A stretch of DNA of 64,000 nucleotides from contig OZ024719.1 in the NCBI GenBank assembly GCA_964016875.1, positions 70,503,224 through 70,567,223 of the forward strand. Direction: 5' to 3'. The notes beneath the pieces are model-generated. The model saw nothing but the letters and a program-made list of their open reading frames with translations. It was not told where the DNA came from and did no database searches. The DNA is from Fallopia convolvulus (Eukaryota > Streptophyta > Magnoliopsida > Caryophyllales > Polygonaceae). Position 1 is the stretch's first letter. Each line of letters starts with the position of its first letter. Below are positions 25,936 through 36,860 of this stretch, piece after piece. Both the position numbers and the translations under genes were made by a program.

Positions 25936-26123
25936 CCAAATTAAATAGAGTACAACTGTACAAGAGATGGAAGATTCATGAATACAACAATATAAAGATA
26001 TGGACAGTATTCAACTTAAAAACATAAATATGCACCTTTTATATACATGAACATAGTGCATTATAAAAACTTGAATTTGCAATTATGAAAACATGAATAC
26101 AATCATAAAAAGCATGAATATAG

Positions 26124-26357
26124 TGTAATGACTCGACTTGGATCAATAAGAAATCGAGAAAGGAATAAGAGAGATTAGGAGTAAGAGAGATTAGGAAGAA
26201 AGGTTTAGGAAAGAGAGATAGAGAGTAAAGAGGAATTTCTGTAATTTCATTCAAGATGCATCTCCAGAATACAACTCAGGCTTATAAAGCCTTTAGAGCA
26301 AATTACACAAGACACCCTTTATTTCCCGTTATTACACCATATGCCCCTATCATTACA
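26124..26357 (-). repeat. 3' LTR
   Basis: 234-bp long terminal repeat, downstream copy with respect to element polarity. It differs from the other copy by a C/T change near the inner end and one missing C. The polypurine tract adjoins it on the high-coordinate side. Confidence 0.93.
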
Positions 26358-27078
26358 TTACCCTCCCCTTACAAAAACCTTGTCCTCAAGGTTTAAATTG
26401 CAATCTAAAAACAGATACAAAGGGTGAGATGCAACTTAAGTTCAGCTGGCTGTACCAGAAGGGTTGTCATTAGTTGTTGTTTGCTTATCACTCAATGGCT
26501 GAAGTTCCAACTTATGCATATTTGAAAGCTGAAGCTAACCTTAATTCAAAACACATTAGATCCTCCATGATTAATACCACACCTTTGCAAGTCAACTGAT
26601 TTGTTCAAAGCACCATTAATCCATTGCTTGGTACGTCCTCCAAGATAGCACCTGAATTAGCTTTCCATGACAATTTAACAATTCAACCCTAATTGAACAA
26701 TTCAGTAGCAATCAAGCAGCAACTTGGCAAATACTTGCCCATATTTTCCCAGCTCCTAAACCAAAATTAAGAATTCCTGAACTGAATGTGCAGCCCACAA
26801 AAATATGATCAGTGAACAAAATTAACTAAGCAAAACCTCCCATTCTAGTCCAACACCTTAATAGCAAAGTACCAAATTTCAACTAAACAACACTTGCTTG
26901 TTCAACCCATCAACACATTCTAGACTGAGTTGTTAAATTTGCAAAATCAGCATTCTTGGCAACTCTCCACAGTAGCTAATTCAGACTAAAATTTGGTACC
27001 AAATTTGGTACCTCAGGCCTTACCAATCCACTCATGAACTGAATTTTTATCCACAGTTGCAAATCACTTCCTCCAGGA

Positions 27079-28335
27079 TCAAATACCAATCTTGGTATAT
27101 GGACTACAATCTTCATCACTGTCAACCCAGTAGCAATCCAAGCAAAAAAAAAAAAATTCACCACATAGAACAAAGATCAAATCGTCTTCTATACTGAATT
27201 TAGACCCAACCCAATTACTCTTTATAAGCTGTACTTTATCCCTTAAAGGTTTTGGATGCATAGCTGCAACAAGCTTATTTTTCAAAGTCAATTGAACTCC
27301 AATATACAAGTTGTTCTTGTATCTTACAATCCCTTTCTGAAACTTGTTGTCTAACATACTTTCAGCAATCGAACCTCTTCCCACAATATTCCTTTCATAA
27401 CTAGCAGCAACTTGTTTCACCACTTTAGATTCTTCAAGAATCATCACTTGACTCTGATCTTCTTCAATTCCAAAACTCTTATACAATGTATCTCTAAGTA
27501 CAAAGACTTCACTCAAATCAGTTTTCTCAATTACTACTTGCATAGCCTTCCATTGAGTTTCTTTAGACCTAAACACTCCACGAACCCTCCTGCACAATGA
27601 ATTGTAACACGAAGATCCTGGTTTCCAAATAGCCTCCTTTAATTTCATCCAGGTAATATCAGGTTTCAGCATCAAAAACATCCAACAACACGCCAGTGTT
27701 TCATCAAGAATCTCAATTTTAGAAAAATTTGTAACTTCCATTCCACCAATTCTCAAGCACACATATCCCTCATCAATGGCACTAAAAAATTCCTCAGAAC
27801 TACGCACCAAATTCCTACGTTTTAACCCATCTAAAATTGGAAATTCCAGTTCCGAAAAGAAATCAGTACCTCCTTTGAATTCAGATTTCCAAGACGAACT
27901 CATGCGGCTGAATTTCCGGCGATAGTCCGTCGTCAGTGTTCCTCTAATTCCGCTTTCTTGTCGATCGGGATGCTTGATTTGTTGTGAATTGGCTATTTCA
28001 AAACTTGAATGCACCGTTCTTGCCTTGTTGTTACGTTTTCCGGTGCCTTCTTGCAAGGTCTTTGTCTTTTGAAGCACTACCTCTGAAATTACTCGATCAG
28101 TGGGTTGTTCAATCGGTTGTTCAATGTCTCCTTGCAACATTTTCACGGAATCCGCACAAGAATCGGCCACTTGTTCCGAAGCTTCACTCTCCTCACGAAG
28201 CTTCTTCATGTCATCCGCCATTTGACCAAAGCTTCCCCTCAATTGCTCAAAAGCTTCATTCATCTTTCGACAAGATTCTTCCCATCGCACCCTAGACTGT
28301 TCCCACCGAAGATTCCAGTCTGCTACTTCTGCCAT
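27079..28335 (-). CDS. Retrotransposon internal ORF, gag-like N-terminus
   Basis: This 418-codon open frame starts 70 bases after the primer site, where gag normally starts. The N-terminus is charged and helical (MAEVADWNLRWEQSRVRWEE), as in many Ty3/gypsy gag proteins. I see no zinc knuckle, protease DSG, reverse transcriptase YxDD or integrase DDE core. Residues around 325-360 (QKGIVRYKNNLYIGVQLTLK and on) resemble the start of the Ty3/gypsy integrase zinc-binding region, which would make the ORF a gag-to-integrase deletion product. That last point is inference. It ends in a hydrophobic stretch read from a poly-A tract. The frame is intact, consistent with the young LTRs. Confidence 0.55.
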   Translation of the reverse strand: MAEVADWNLRWEQSRVRWEESCRKMNEAFEQLRGSFGQMADDMKKLREESEASEQVADSCADSVKMLQGDIEQPIEQPTDRVISEVVLQKTKTLQEGTGKRNNKARTVHSSFEIANSQQIKHPDRQESGIRGTLTTDYRRKFSRMSSSWKSEFKGGTDFFSELEFPILDGLKRRNLVRSSEEFFSAIDEGYVCLRIGGMEVTNFSKIEILDETLACCWMFLMLKPDITWMKLKEAIWKPGSSCYNSLCRRVRGVFRSKETQWKAMQVVIEKTDLSEVFVLRDTLYKSFGIEEDQSQVMILEESKVVKQVAASYERNIVGRGSIAESMLDNKFQKGIVRYKNNLYIGVQLTLKNKLVAAMHPKPLRDKVQLIKSNWVGSKFSIEDDLIFVLCGEFFFFCLDCYWVDSDEDCSPYTKIGI

Positions 28336-28418
28336 GGTTGAATCCTCGAACTCAATCGAATTAGGGCAAAAATTGAGTTGGAAAATTTGCGCGCAAGATC
28401 TTCTGCTCTGATACCAAT

Positions 28419-28653
28419 TGTAATGACCCGACTTGGATCAATAAGAAATCGAGAAAGGAATAAGAGAGATTAGGAGTAAGAGAGATTAGGAAGAAAGGTT
28501 TAGGAAAGAGAGATAGAGAGTAAAGAGGAATTTCTGTAATTTCATTCAAGATGCCATCTCCAGAATACAACTCAGGCTTATAAAGCCTTTAGAGCAAATT
28601 ACACAAGACACCCTTTATTTCCCGTTATTACACCATATGCCCCTATCATTACA
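28419..28653 (-). repeat. 5' LTR
   Basis: 235-bp long terminal repeat, upstream copy with respect to element polarity; transcription would start inside it and run to lower coordinates. The Met-tRNA primer site follows at 28,405-28,416. Confidence 0.93.
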
Positions 28654-28658
28654 TATAG

Positions 28659-29140
28659 TCATTAAAAAACATGAATATGTAAATCAAAATGATAAATATA
28701 CAAGAATAAATAATGAATATATCCTATTGAAATTATCAATACTACATACTAGAAACATGAATACAATCCAACGATATGTAGGCATGCGTTTGAATACATA
28801 CATATGGAGAAATTAGGCTTCAAGATGAAAGTCATAATGTAAAATGTATACAAATCCTATCAAAACTTAATATTCCACGGATATTACAATTCATCAATTT
28901 GAATATGAAAATCCAAAAAATCTAAAAATTTCAAGCATCTATCTATCTATCTATATATTCCATTCTATACTCATCAAACAATCGTAAATTTTAAACACCG
29001 CCAAATCATGAAGGCTATATCTTTATAAATGTTTATACTCCTTATTTTTCAATGAATAAATCTTACCCAAAACAACTTTGTTATGAATATACTCGATGAA
29101 AGACTAACTACTTGATTTAACTGAGCGTCCACATGATTAT
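28659..29140. other. Intergenic, nothing recognised
   Basis: AT-rich, with a short CTAT microsatellite near 28,940. No gene or element was seen. Confidence 0.6.
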
Positions 29141-29144
29141 TAGT

Positions 29145-30610
29145 ATGGTTTAATCTAATTCTTGGGTAGATTTGGGGTCCGCTACTTTCATTATCCACGT
29201 CGACTCTGTCATTTGCCCTGGCAACCTCCCACGTTACACATGAGGGTTAATTTATATTTCATATTAAGAACTACGTACATAACCAATTTAATTCACAATT
29301 GAAGCACCATGAATGTACGTGTTTTTAAAACTTAGCTAAATATACATAGGCCTTCATATATGTGTATGTGTTTTGTTAGAAATGTATGTAAACGTACTCC
29401 AACATTGGAGCTTAAAGGACGAGTATATATAAATACTTTGTTATTGACATGCTTATCCCAGTTTTAAAAACTGAGGTAAATGGTAACGATAATGATTTGA
29501 ATAGCATCCCCGACAAGGATGCCCCACCATAGGCCACGTCCTCCTTGGTGAAATAAAAACTTGAGAACCTCGAACATATGAATTGCACATAAGAAATAGG
29601 CTCCCACGTTGATGTACGTGACCATTTTTTATAGACCACGGAGGATCAAATTAGGGTGGGTGCAATATTAATTTAGGATCACATCAAATGACTTATTCAA
29701 TTGATGACAAATCCAATATTAAGAAATGACAAATCCAATAAATGTATTTTCATACGTTTATTGGATTTGTGATTTCTTAATATTGCATGATAGATCGATG
29801 TTTTTACAAGTCACCAGAGCTTGGCAAAGGCGTGCACATATATATAATTATACCGATTTGCATTGAGTTATGATATTTCACCACCTTGACATCACATCTG
29901 ATACGGAAAATGAAATTTGACTAGGCCAAGGATAGTCATGTTGCTGAGAAAATGAAGAAGTAACGAAATCATATAAATAATCAACGAGCAACTAATTAAA
30001 TACTTGTTTTTAATACGATTGAGATGGAATACTATGCTTGCATACCACAATTAAAGAACAAAAATCTCCAGCTTAGGATTGTGTAGAAGCTCTACCATGA
30101 TGATAATGGCTTGAAATGACCAATATTCCAAGTTGCAATCACAAAACATAGTTCCATATCTTAATTAATTTATTCATATTAACAACACAGTCCGACTAGC
30201 TAGGATGACCAATTGCATCCTAAGTTAAAAACAAATATGAGTATACATATGGACCAAAGCATAGTAGCTGAAGGTACTGCCAAGCGGGAAAAAGATTGGC
30301 ATCTCACTCAGGGCGTTAACAAAGAATAATGAAGTATGCATCTTAGCACATGTTAGGGAATACTTGACGAAAAGTACTAGTTTGATCAATTGAAGCCAAC
30401 TTGAGATGTCCATAGCCAAGGCTGATTTGACAAATTTTAGTCTGAACGAGAACATCAAAAGCCACATGACGAGAATTTGGACACATGAGGAGACCAAAGT
30501 GCTCACCATCATGGGAAGCATGGAGCTCTAACACTGGACAAAAAAAACTAATGATTGACTTCAACCTTATAAGAAAAGAGCTAGATGGAAACAGCCACCT
30601 CAGGTAATTT
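29145..30610 (-). pseudogene. MATE transporter pseudogene A, left arm of inverted repeat
   Basis: On the minus strand pieces of the local MATE exon plan appear in order. Exon 2 remnant, about 30,610-30,230 (STLVSSCVQILVMWLLMFSF, VKYSLTCAKMHTS). Exon 3, about 30,150-30,060 (LEYWSFQAIIIMVELLHNPK). Exon 6, about 29,640-29,450 (GGRGLWWGILVGDAIQ, then a stop before NWDKH). Exon 7, about 29,226-29,150. Exons 1, 4 and 5 are missing, and stops and frameshifts occur. Copy B lies inverted at 30,950-32,905 with the same exons missing, so the truncation came before the duplication. Confidence 0.75.
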
Positions 30611-31740
30611 CCCATCACCACTACTATTATAGGGTTTTGTTGAGCCAAAATCAATCGCTAGTCCATGAATATTTTCCAAGCTATAAAGATTGGCATGCTA
30701 ATCAAAAGTTGAGAAAGACGATTGTCCAAGTGAGCAGTCCTACCTTCTCGTATTGCCTCCAACCATATGATTGGCTTGATAAGGTTTCAAGGCCTCCAAC
30801 ATACGGAGAGAGACAATACTAGAGGGTAGGATTGCTTGCTCACCAGTCAATTATTCTCTCTTAGCTTTTGGTTTGATTTCCAATGTCCATAGCATGGACT
30901 TTCATGGAAAAGCTATTGTTTTGTACTTGTAGAACCTGATAATATATAGCAATGGTGTAAGGTGGTTAATGCCATCTCTTTTCTCACAAGGCTTAAGTTA
31001 GTCATTAGTTCGGTATTTCTAGTGTCAAAGCTCCAAAGTCTCAATAATGGCGAGCACCCTGGTCTCCTCATGTGTTCATGTTCTTGTCTCGTGGCTTTTA
31101 ATGTTCAAGTTCAAACTAAGGTTTCTTGATTTAGACTTGGCTATGGACACCTTAGGATGGCTTCAATTGATCATTTTTGTGCTTTTCATCAAGTACTCCC
31201 CAACATGTGCCAAGACGCGCACTTCACTCTATGCCAATGCCCTGAGCGAGATGTTACCACTTAGTCGTACCTTCAGCTCCTATATATGCTTTAGTCTATA
31301 CATATACTCGCTTTTCTTTCAAGTTGGCTATAATTGATCATCCTAGTTGGTCTTTGTTGTTAAAATGAACTAATTAATTGACAAAATACGGACATATGTT
31401 TTGTGATTACAACTTAAAATATTAATGGACGTCATTTCAAGTCATTATCGATCCTCATGGCAGGGCTTCTGCACATTCCCAAGATGGAGATTTCTCTTCT
31501 TTCATGTGGTGTGCAAGCTTGAGTACTCCATCTCAATTATACTAAAACAATTATTCTATCACTTGGTCAATTATATGATTTCTTCATTTTGTCATTTTCT
31601 CCGCGACATGACTACCCTTTGCCTATTAGGACCAAATTCGACATCGGTTGTGGTACCAAATTCGACATCTTCACTAAAAACTGCTTGGTTCTCTTTCCTT
31701 ACAAACGCTCCATCAACCACCTCTACAACATCTTCCCTAA

Positions 31741-31890
31741 AATACAACTATGAAGACATATATCAAACTATCCAACACAAATGAGAAGCACACGAGGGGA
31801 ATTACATCTGCAAAACAATGTATTTGTAATCCCCCTCGTGCGCTTCTCGTTTGTGTTGGATAGTTTGATATATGTCTTCATAGTTGTATT
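31741..31890. repeat. Near-perfect 66-bp-arm hairpin
   Basis: The arms at 31,741-31,806 and 31,825-31,890 match at 63 of 66 positions, with an 18-base loop. An RNA read through this site would fold into one long stem. The arms are much more alike than the two MATE pseudogene copies around them, so the hairpin is younger. It is not seen in pseudogene A. Confidence 0.85.
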
Positions 31891-32421
31891 TTTTCTCTCT
31901 TTTCATCAATTGATTAAGTGAGCTGATTTGATCCTTAGATAAAATTGCACCCATTATAATAGATCATTTGTATGTATGTCAACTAACTTGATCTACATCT
32001 CATCCATCCCATTAGTATTGATCCTTTAATAATTTTTAGTGTTTGGGCATTGTAAGAGGATGTGGTCTACAAAAACTGGCCACATTTATCAACCAAAGAG
32101 CATATTTCTCATGTGGAATTCCTATATTCGTGGTTCTCAAGTTTGTGCTTCACCTTGAGGACGTGGCCTATGGTGGGGCATCTTGTCGAGGCTGCTATTC
32201 AAACCATTGTCGTCACCATTAATCTCAGTTTTACAAACTGGGATAAGCAAGCAAGTGAATAACAATGTATTTGTATAAACACTCTCTCGTCTTTTAAGCT
32301 CCGTGTTTTGAGCACGTTTACGTACATTATAACAAAACACACACATGAAGGCTTATGCATATTGAACTAGGTTTTAAGAACATCCGCGAGCATAAATGAA
32401 GCGTTAATTGTGAATTAACTT

Positions 32422-32687
32422 TAGGGTTGAACATGAGTTATATTCAAACCGATATTTTAAGCCGAAACAGCTGAACCAAATCGAATCAAACTAAAACCGA
32501 TATTATTCGATTCGGTTTTTTGGTTTAGGAATTTCCCAAATTCCAATTTCAGCTCAATTTGAATTTCCTGAAAGATAGCTTTCTATCCATCTCAAACCCA
32601 CAAAACTGAAACCGAACCAATTCGGTTCGATTTTCAGTTGACCTCACGAAATTTCAATGTTCGGTTTTAAACCGACGCTTAGTCCTA
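32422..32687. mobile_element. hAT-like MITE, decayed
   Basis: The interior is rich in CCGAA, CGGTTT and TTCGGTTCG motifs in both orientations, as in hAT subterminal regions. The ends TAGGGTTGAACA and (reverse) TAGGACTAAGCG are only partly inverted. No convincing 8-bp duplication was found. A related CGGTTTT-rich patch is at 38,975-39,085. Confidence 0.4.
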
Positions 32688-32905
32688 ATGAAATTATAAC
32701 TATATGTGTAGTTCTTAATTTGAAATAGAAATTAACCTTCATATGTATTATTGTACGTGGCAGGCAGCAAGGGCAAATGAGAGGGTCGTTGTGGATATTG
32801 AAAGAGTATTGAACCGCAAATCCACCCTAAGAATTCGATTAAATCGTACTTATAATCATCTAAATGCTCAATTAAATCAACTAGTTGTTCTCTTGTCGAG
32901 TTAGG

Positions 32906-34752
32906 CCGGAGGATATTTCATTTGCTGATATTATTGTACATGTTTATACATTATCCTTGTTGTGTTTTATGTTAGTGTGATCTTAGATAACAATTATTGT
33001 ATCCAATGTGGCTAGCTAGCTATATGAAACTGTTGATGGAGCAACTAATTAATGTTCAAATAGGTACTCTTTAGAAAAGTAAGTATAACATGATTAATTT
33101 TGGACTATGATTCAGATTGAAGTGCTACGCCTAGGTGATTGATTAACTAAATAGTTAGTAGGAGGAATAATTGTCCCCATCGTACAATATATGGGCTGGG
33201 TGAATATGAATTACAAAGTTGTGGTTCCACCAAAAAAAAATTACAATGGATATAACCGGCTTTATTTTTACTTAGAGTTAGAAAAAATAATAGTTTAAAA
33301 TATTCGTATGTCATTAATTAAAAAGGATTGCATCTAATAGTTATCATAATTTGGAAAAATAATATAAATATGTTGGGTCATGTTTGTTTAGAGTATACTG
33401 ATTCTACAATAGTGATCTAGTCTGCTAGCTTAAATATAATTAAAACTTTAGGGTAATATCAATTTTGCATAGTTGCAAGTGTACGTTCTCTACCTATTCA
33501 ACCACCTCTGTAGTATAATATCTTTGGTCATGTTTGTTCAAGTAATTGTTCTACAATAATAATGATCTAATTAATCTGCTAGCTTGAAATTAAAAAGGTT
33601 AATCGGTACCAAAGAAGTGCAAATTGCTAAGACCCTACGCGAGAAGTTTAAAGCATATATTGTCATGGCATTTACCTGAAAGTTGAATGCGGTGGTAACA
33701 GAGCTAGGGTTGCTAAAGCCAGCTGCGCACAGCCACCACCGAATTTAGGGTCATTTCCGATGTCGAGTTTAGGGCCTGTTTGATTGTAGGAAGAAAAACG
33801 AAAGCAGAAAGGGATTGAAAAATTGGTGGAAAGGGATTGAAAAATTGAAATGAAACCGGGCTCATCATCATTTTATGTAACTTTGTTCATGTACATCAGT
33901 ACATATAAGTGATGTACGTAAATAAACTAGGTGAAGCTAGACCTATTTAGAACCGGGTTCATCACCATTTTATGGTTTGGCTAAAAAGGTGAATCGGGCT
34001 AGTGTCCTCTCCGGGTTAAACCCGTTAGACATAGCTAAACCGGGTCTAACCCTAAACTAGACTAGATCATTACTTCTTGATGGACTTCGGATTAGAGCTT
34101 GGCTTGGCCCAAATTGTTGTCTCTGGCCCATTGAGTTGTTGGCCGGAGACGCCTCACTTGTTGAAACGCACGTATGTGCCTAGCACGTAAGCAGATAAGA
34201 CCAGTAAGATTCCATCTTAGAACCAATTGATAATACGATAAGTAACCCACCAAATGTATATATTAGACCGACAATAACCACCTTATCCTCATGTCATCTA
34301 ATTCTTAGAACGTTTTCTCCTTCATTCTATTTAGAACCAAACCCTTTACTATTCTTCAAAAGTAGCCAACTTGAATTATTCTCAAAGGTGGGACAGTCTT
34401 TAGAATTTCAACACTCGGTCTTATTTTGTGCAACTCTAATTCCTTGTCTCAACTAACCAAGTTTTCTCAAATGGTGCAGGGAGGATCCAAGGCACCTGAG
34501 CTCAGGTACTCAAGTTATGCTCAGGTACTCAAGTTATGAAATGGGCTAGTTTCATGATAGGCCAGTTGGGGATGGATTTGGGCATACTAGGGTGGCCAGG
34601 CCCATTTGAATCCATTTCTTGACATCTAACTGTCTATATAATGTAACAGCACAAGTTGCACAACACTAACAATGTCATATAAGCAGCCAATTATAAATCT
34701 AGACTATCTAGTGTTATTATCAATGTCAATCAACTATGACAATGTACATTTA
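32906..34752. other. Intergenic, small tandem duplications only
   Basis: No gene was seen. Local duplications include GAAAGGGATTGAAAAATTG at 33,809-33,847, a GAACCGGG-TCATCA-CATTTTATG block repeated near 33,853 and 33,950, and CTCAGGTACTCAAGTTATG repeated at 34,500-34,540. Confidence 0.5.
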
Positions 34753-34972
34753 CTATTTGTTTGTTTGTATACCCATGCTATAGGGAATGGGGTTAGGAAT
34801 GACTCAAACTCATTCCAATGTTTGTTTTAACTAAGGGATGGGAATGAGTGATTCCCATACCAAGAAAATACACTAGATTTCATACTCACCTCAAACTTAA
34901 AGTATGGGTGATTCCTATCCCAACCCGATACCTCATTCCAACCCGATTCCGGGTATAGAAACAAACAAGCCT
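34753..34972. mobile_element. Tourist-like MITE
   Basis: The ends carry TTGTTTGTTTGTATACCC and, in reverse, CTTGTTTGTTTCTATACCC, and TTTA lies outside each. The interior has several ATTCC/GGAAT and GATTCC motifs. A sister element with the same TTGTTTGTAT terminus is in intron 1 of the second MATE gene (48,887-49,013). The TTA target points to PIF/Harbinger. Confidence 0.6.
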
Positions 34973-35083
34973 TTACTTCTTTTCTAGCTGTACTGTACTA
35001 CAGTGTAGTCTCTTCCACTTTCCAAAACCAAGGAAACAAAGCAGATCAGTCAAAAAAAAAAAAAACAGTTTTTCAAAACGAAT

Positions 35084-36298
35084 TTACTCTAGTCGTGAAA
35101 CAACAACAGAAGGGAACTCAAACTTCCCAATTGCATACGACAGAAACGGAATCTTCTCCGGCGCCTCCATCAAATCCCTGTAAAACTCATTTTCAGCTAC
35201 AAGATCATAGAGCTTCCTCTCCCCATCTTCGCTTGTAACGTACAACAGATCACTCTCAGACGCCACCTGCCGGAATCCAAACAATCTCACCCTCTCACAA
35301 ACCCCAACCGCCATAACCACCGCCTGCATCGCGGTAGAGTAGTGCAAAACCGCCCCCTCGTGCGCCGCCTTCCACTCCTCCAAGCTTCTGTTTACTCCGG
35401 CGGCGAACCACCTCCTCAGAGAGTAGTACTTCACGATACTCGCGCAGAGGCGGTCGAATCCGGGATCGGTGACGAGAATCTTGCCGGCGCCGGCGGAATT
35501 GCAGGCGGCGATGTCGAGGAAGTGGATCGGCTTGCTGATGTGAAGGACGACGGCGACGGAGTACGGGTGGCAGAGTTTATCCGATCCCGAGCGAACGCTG
35601 AGGCGGAGGGCGTCGCTATCGATGAACGAGATATTCGTTTTCTTGTTGATGATTGAATTGACGCGGATCACGGCCTCGCGGGAGTCGAAGGCGTCGCCGG
35701 GGCTGATGAAGCTGTTATTGACGACGGCGCAGGAGGAGTAATTCTCCAGGCGGCCGATGAATCCGAGAAGCTCCGATAAAATCTCCTCCGCGGGGCGGCG
35801 GCGGTTGTCCATTAGTCTCCGGACAGACCAATCGAGGATGAGAGGGCGCGCTTGGAGGTAGACGGTGTCGAAGAACGAAGGACGGTCGACGTTGAGGGGG
35901 AAATCTCCGCGCCAGCGCAAGTAGTCAGTGGATCGGAAGAATTTCTCAAGGTCACCTTCAAGAATTAGGTTAACCTCCTTCCGCAGAGTTTCTTCGTCGT
36001 CGTCAAACTCGGCGAGATCCAAAATTGAGGATGAATTGAGCACCGGAACGCTGAAATTAGGACTTCCGTAGCCAAGATCTGGAGATTCCGCTCTTGGAAC
36101 GGTCGAATTAGTTGCGATTGGGGGAGAATTAGCGGAGTGGATTACGCGGAAGATGATAATGGCTAGGATTAAAAAGGCGGCGATGGTAATGGTGACGAGA
36201 TGGCAGGTTAGCGGGGCTTCGGAGACGGCGGCGGTCGATCGGTGGTAAGCAGAGGTCACAGATTGACGCGCCTGAGCAAACATCTTGGAAGGTTGCAA
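35084..36298 (-). CDS. GT29 sialyltransferase-like glycosyltransferase
   Basis: Single-exon, 404 aa. Family GT29 enzymes are Golgi type II membrane proteins. Plant members include SIA1/MGP2, SIA2 and GALT29A, the last a galactosyltransferase acting on arabinogalactan glycans. One signal-anchor helix lies at residues 33-54, followed by a stem with NST, NFS and NSS sequons. Motif L is at 190-215 (CAVVNNSF, where the family usually has CAVVGNS). Motif S is at 320-342 (YSTAMQAVVMAVGVCERVRL). I do not see the usual motif VS histidine clearly. Length and lack of introns suggest the GALT29A branch, but that is uncertain. A TATA-like ATTTAAATA lies near 36,605-36,613 on the minus strand. It has its own promoter and no partner genes nearby. 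Confidence 0.8.
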   Translation of the reverse strand: MQPSKMFAQARQSVTSAYHRSTAAVSEAPLTCHLVTITIAAFLILAIIIFRVIHSANSPPIATNSTVPRAESPDLGYGSPNFSVPVLNSSSILDLAEFDDDEETLRKEVNLILEGDLEKFFRSTDYLRWRGDFPLNVDRPSFFDTVYLQARPLILDWSVRRLMDNRRRPAEEILSELLGFIGRLENYSSCAVVNNSFISPGDAFDSREAVIRVNSIINKKTNISFIDSDALRLSVRSGSDKLCHPYSVAVVLHISKPIHFLDIAACNSAGAGKILVTDPGFDRLCASIVKYYSLRRWFAAGVNRSLEEWKAAHEGAVLHYSTAMQAVVMAVGVCERVRLFGFRQVASESDLLYVTSEDGERKLYDLVAENEFYRDLMEAPEKIPFLSYAIGKFEFPSVVVSRLE

Positions 36299-36625
36299 GA
36301 TCGGCTGAATTTTGATTCTGGAAACCTGCTAAACTCTGGAGTGAGATTGAGAATCGAGGGAGATTAGAGGATAATCAAGAAAACAAGAAATAAATGGCGG
36401 ATCGAAGAAGCGCGTGGAGTTGCAGAGAGCTTACAAGGCCGTGTTTGCAGAGAGTGTGACGGTGGTGATGCGGTGGTTTGATGCGCCGGCAGCGGTAGTT
36501 AGAAACGATCTTGTGACTGAGAGTTTGTTTCTTGAGAAGCGAGATGAAGATTTTTTCTGGTTTTCTGTTGGAGAGCTTGGGATGATGAATTCAATACAAC
36601 TGTGCTATTTAAATGCTCCGTAACA
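36299..36625 (-). promoter_or_regulatory. Promoter and leader of the GT29 gene
   Basis: Upstream on the minus strand, a TATA-like ATTTAAATA at about 36,605-36,613 would place the transcription start near 36,575 and give a leader of about 280 bases. Small open frames on the plus strand here look like shadows. Confidence 0.4.
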
Positions 36626-36860
36626 TTCATTTTTCGGTTAGAAGCGCCACATGACATGGCGGCATCTTTGTGCATTTTCCCTCCTTTATTACCTTGTTTA
36701 AAAATTTATTTATTTTCGATTTTTTTCAGCATAAGTCAATGGCGACTCATAAGGACGATTAGGGGAAAAATATTTTACCGAAATTTGCGATGAAGTATTT
36801 TCTTATTCATTTATGATAAAATTATATTTATTGTCCTAAATATTTAACATTTGTCTATTT

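Larger units (their letters stand above)
24696..26118. other. PSS1 3' flank and intergenic
   Basis: The first few hundred bases are probably 3' UTR and terminator of PSS1. Beyond that I see AT-rich DNA, a short perfect-looking hairpin (25,647-25,693) and an unidentified frame on the minus strand (25,745-25,935), both listed separately. Confidence 0.5.
26124..28653 (-). mobile_element. Compact LTR retrotransposon, recent insertion
   Basis: Two direct LTRs of 234 and 235 bp (26,124-26,357 and 28,419-28,653) begin TG and end CA. They differ, by eye, at one substitution and one indel. A 5-bp target duplication, TATAG, flanks them (26,119-26,123; 28,654-28,658). On the minus strand the primer site TGGTATCAGAGC, complementary to initiator Met-tRNA, lies two bases inside the 5' LTR (28,405-28,416). 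A purine tract, AAGGGGAGGG, precedes the 3' LTR. At 2.5 kb it is far too short for full gag-pol and needs an autonomous partner to move. LTR identity implies a very recent insertion. Confidence 0.93.
30950..32905 (+). pseudogene. MATE transporter pseudogene B, right arm of inverted repeat
   Basis: Plus-strand pieces match MATE exons. Exon 2, about 30,955-31,280 (LMPSLFS, then VSWLLMFKFKLRF and IKYSPTCAKTRTS). Exon 3, about 31,410-31,500 with a frameshift. Exon 6, about 32,045-32,255 (RGRGLWWGIL frame-shifted, then EAAIQTIVVTINLSFTNWDK). Exon 7, from a GGCAG acceptor at about 32,765 (AARANERVVVDIERVL). Exons 1, 4 and 5 are absent. A 150-base near-perfect hairpin sits inside it. It mirrors copy A, and the two 5' sides face each other across about 30.6-30.95 kb. 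Confidence 0.75.

Noticed and set aside
27984..28341. Plus-strand ORFs opposite the retrotransposon ORF
   Set aside because: They are shadows of the minus-strand 418-codon frame, which starts right after the primer site.
35342..35656. 104-codon plus-strand ORF
   Set aside because: Shadow of the GT29 coding sequence on the minus strand.
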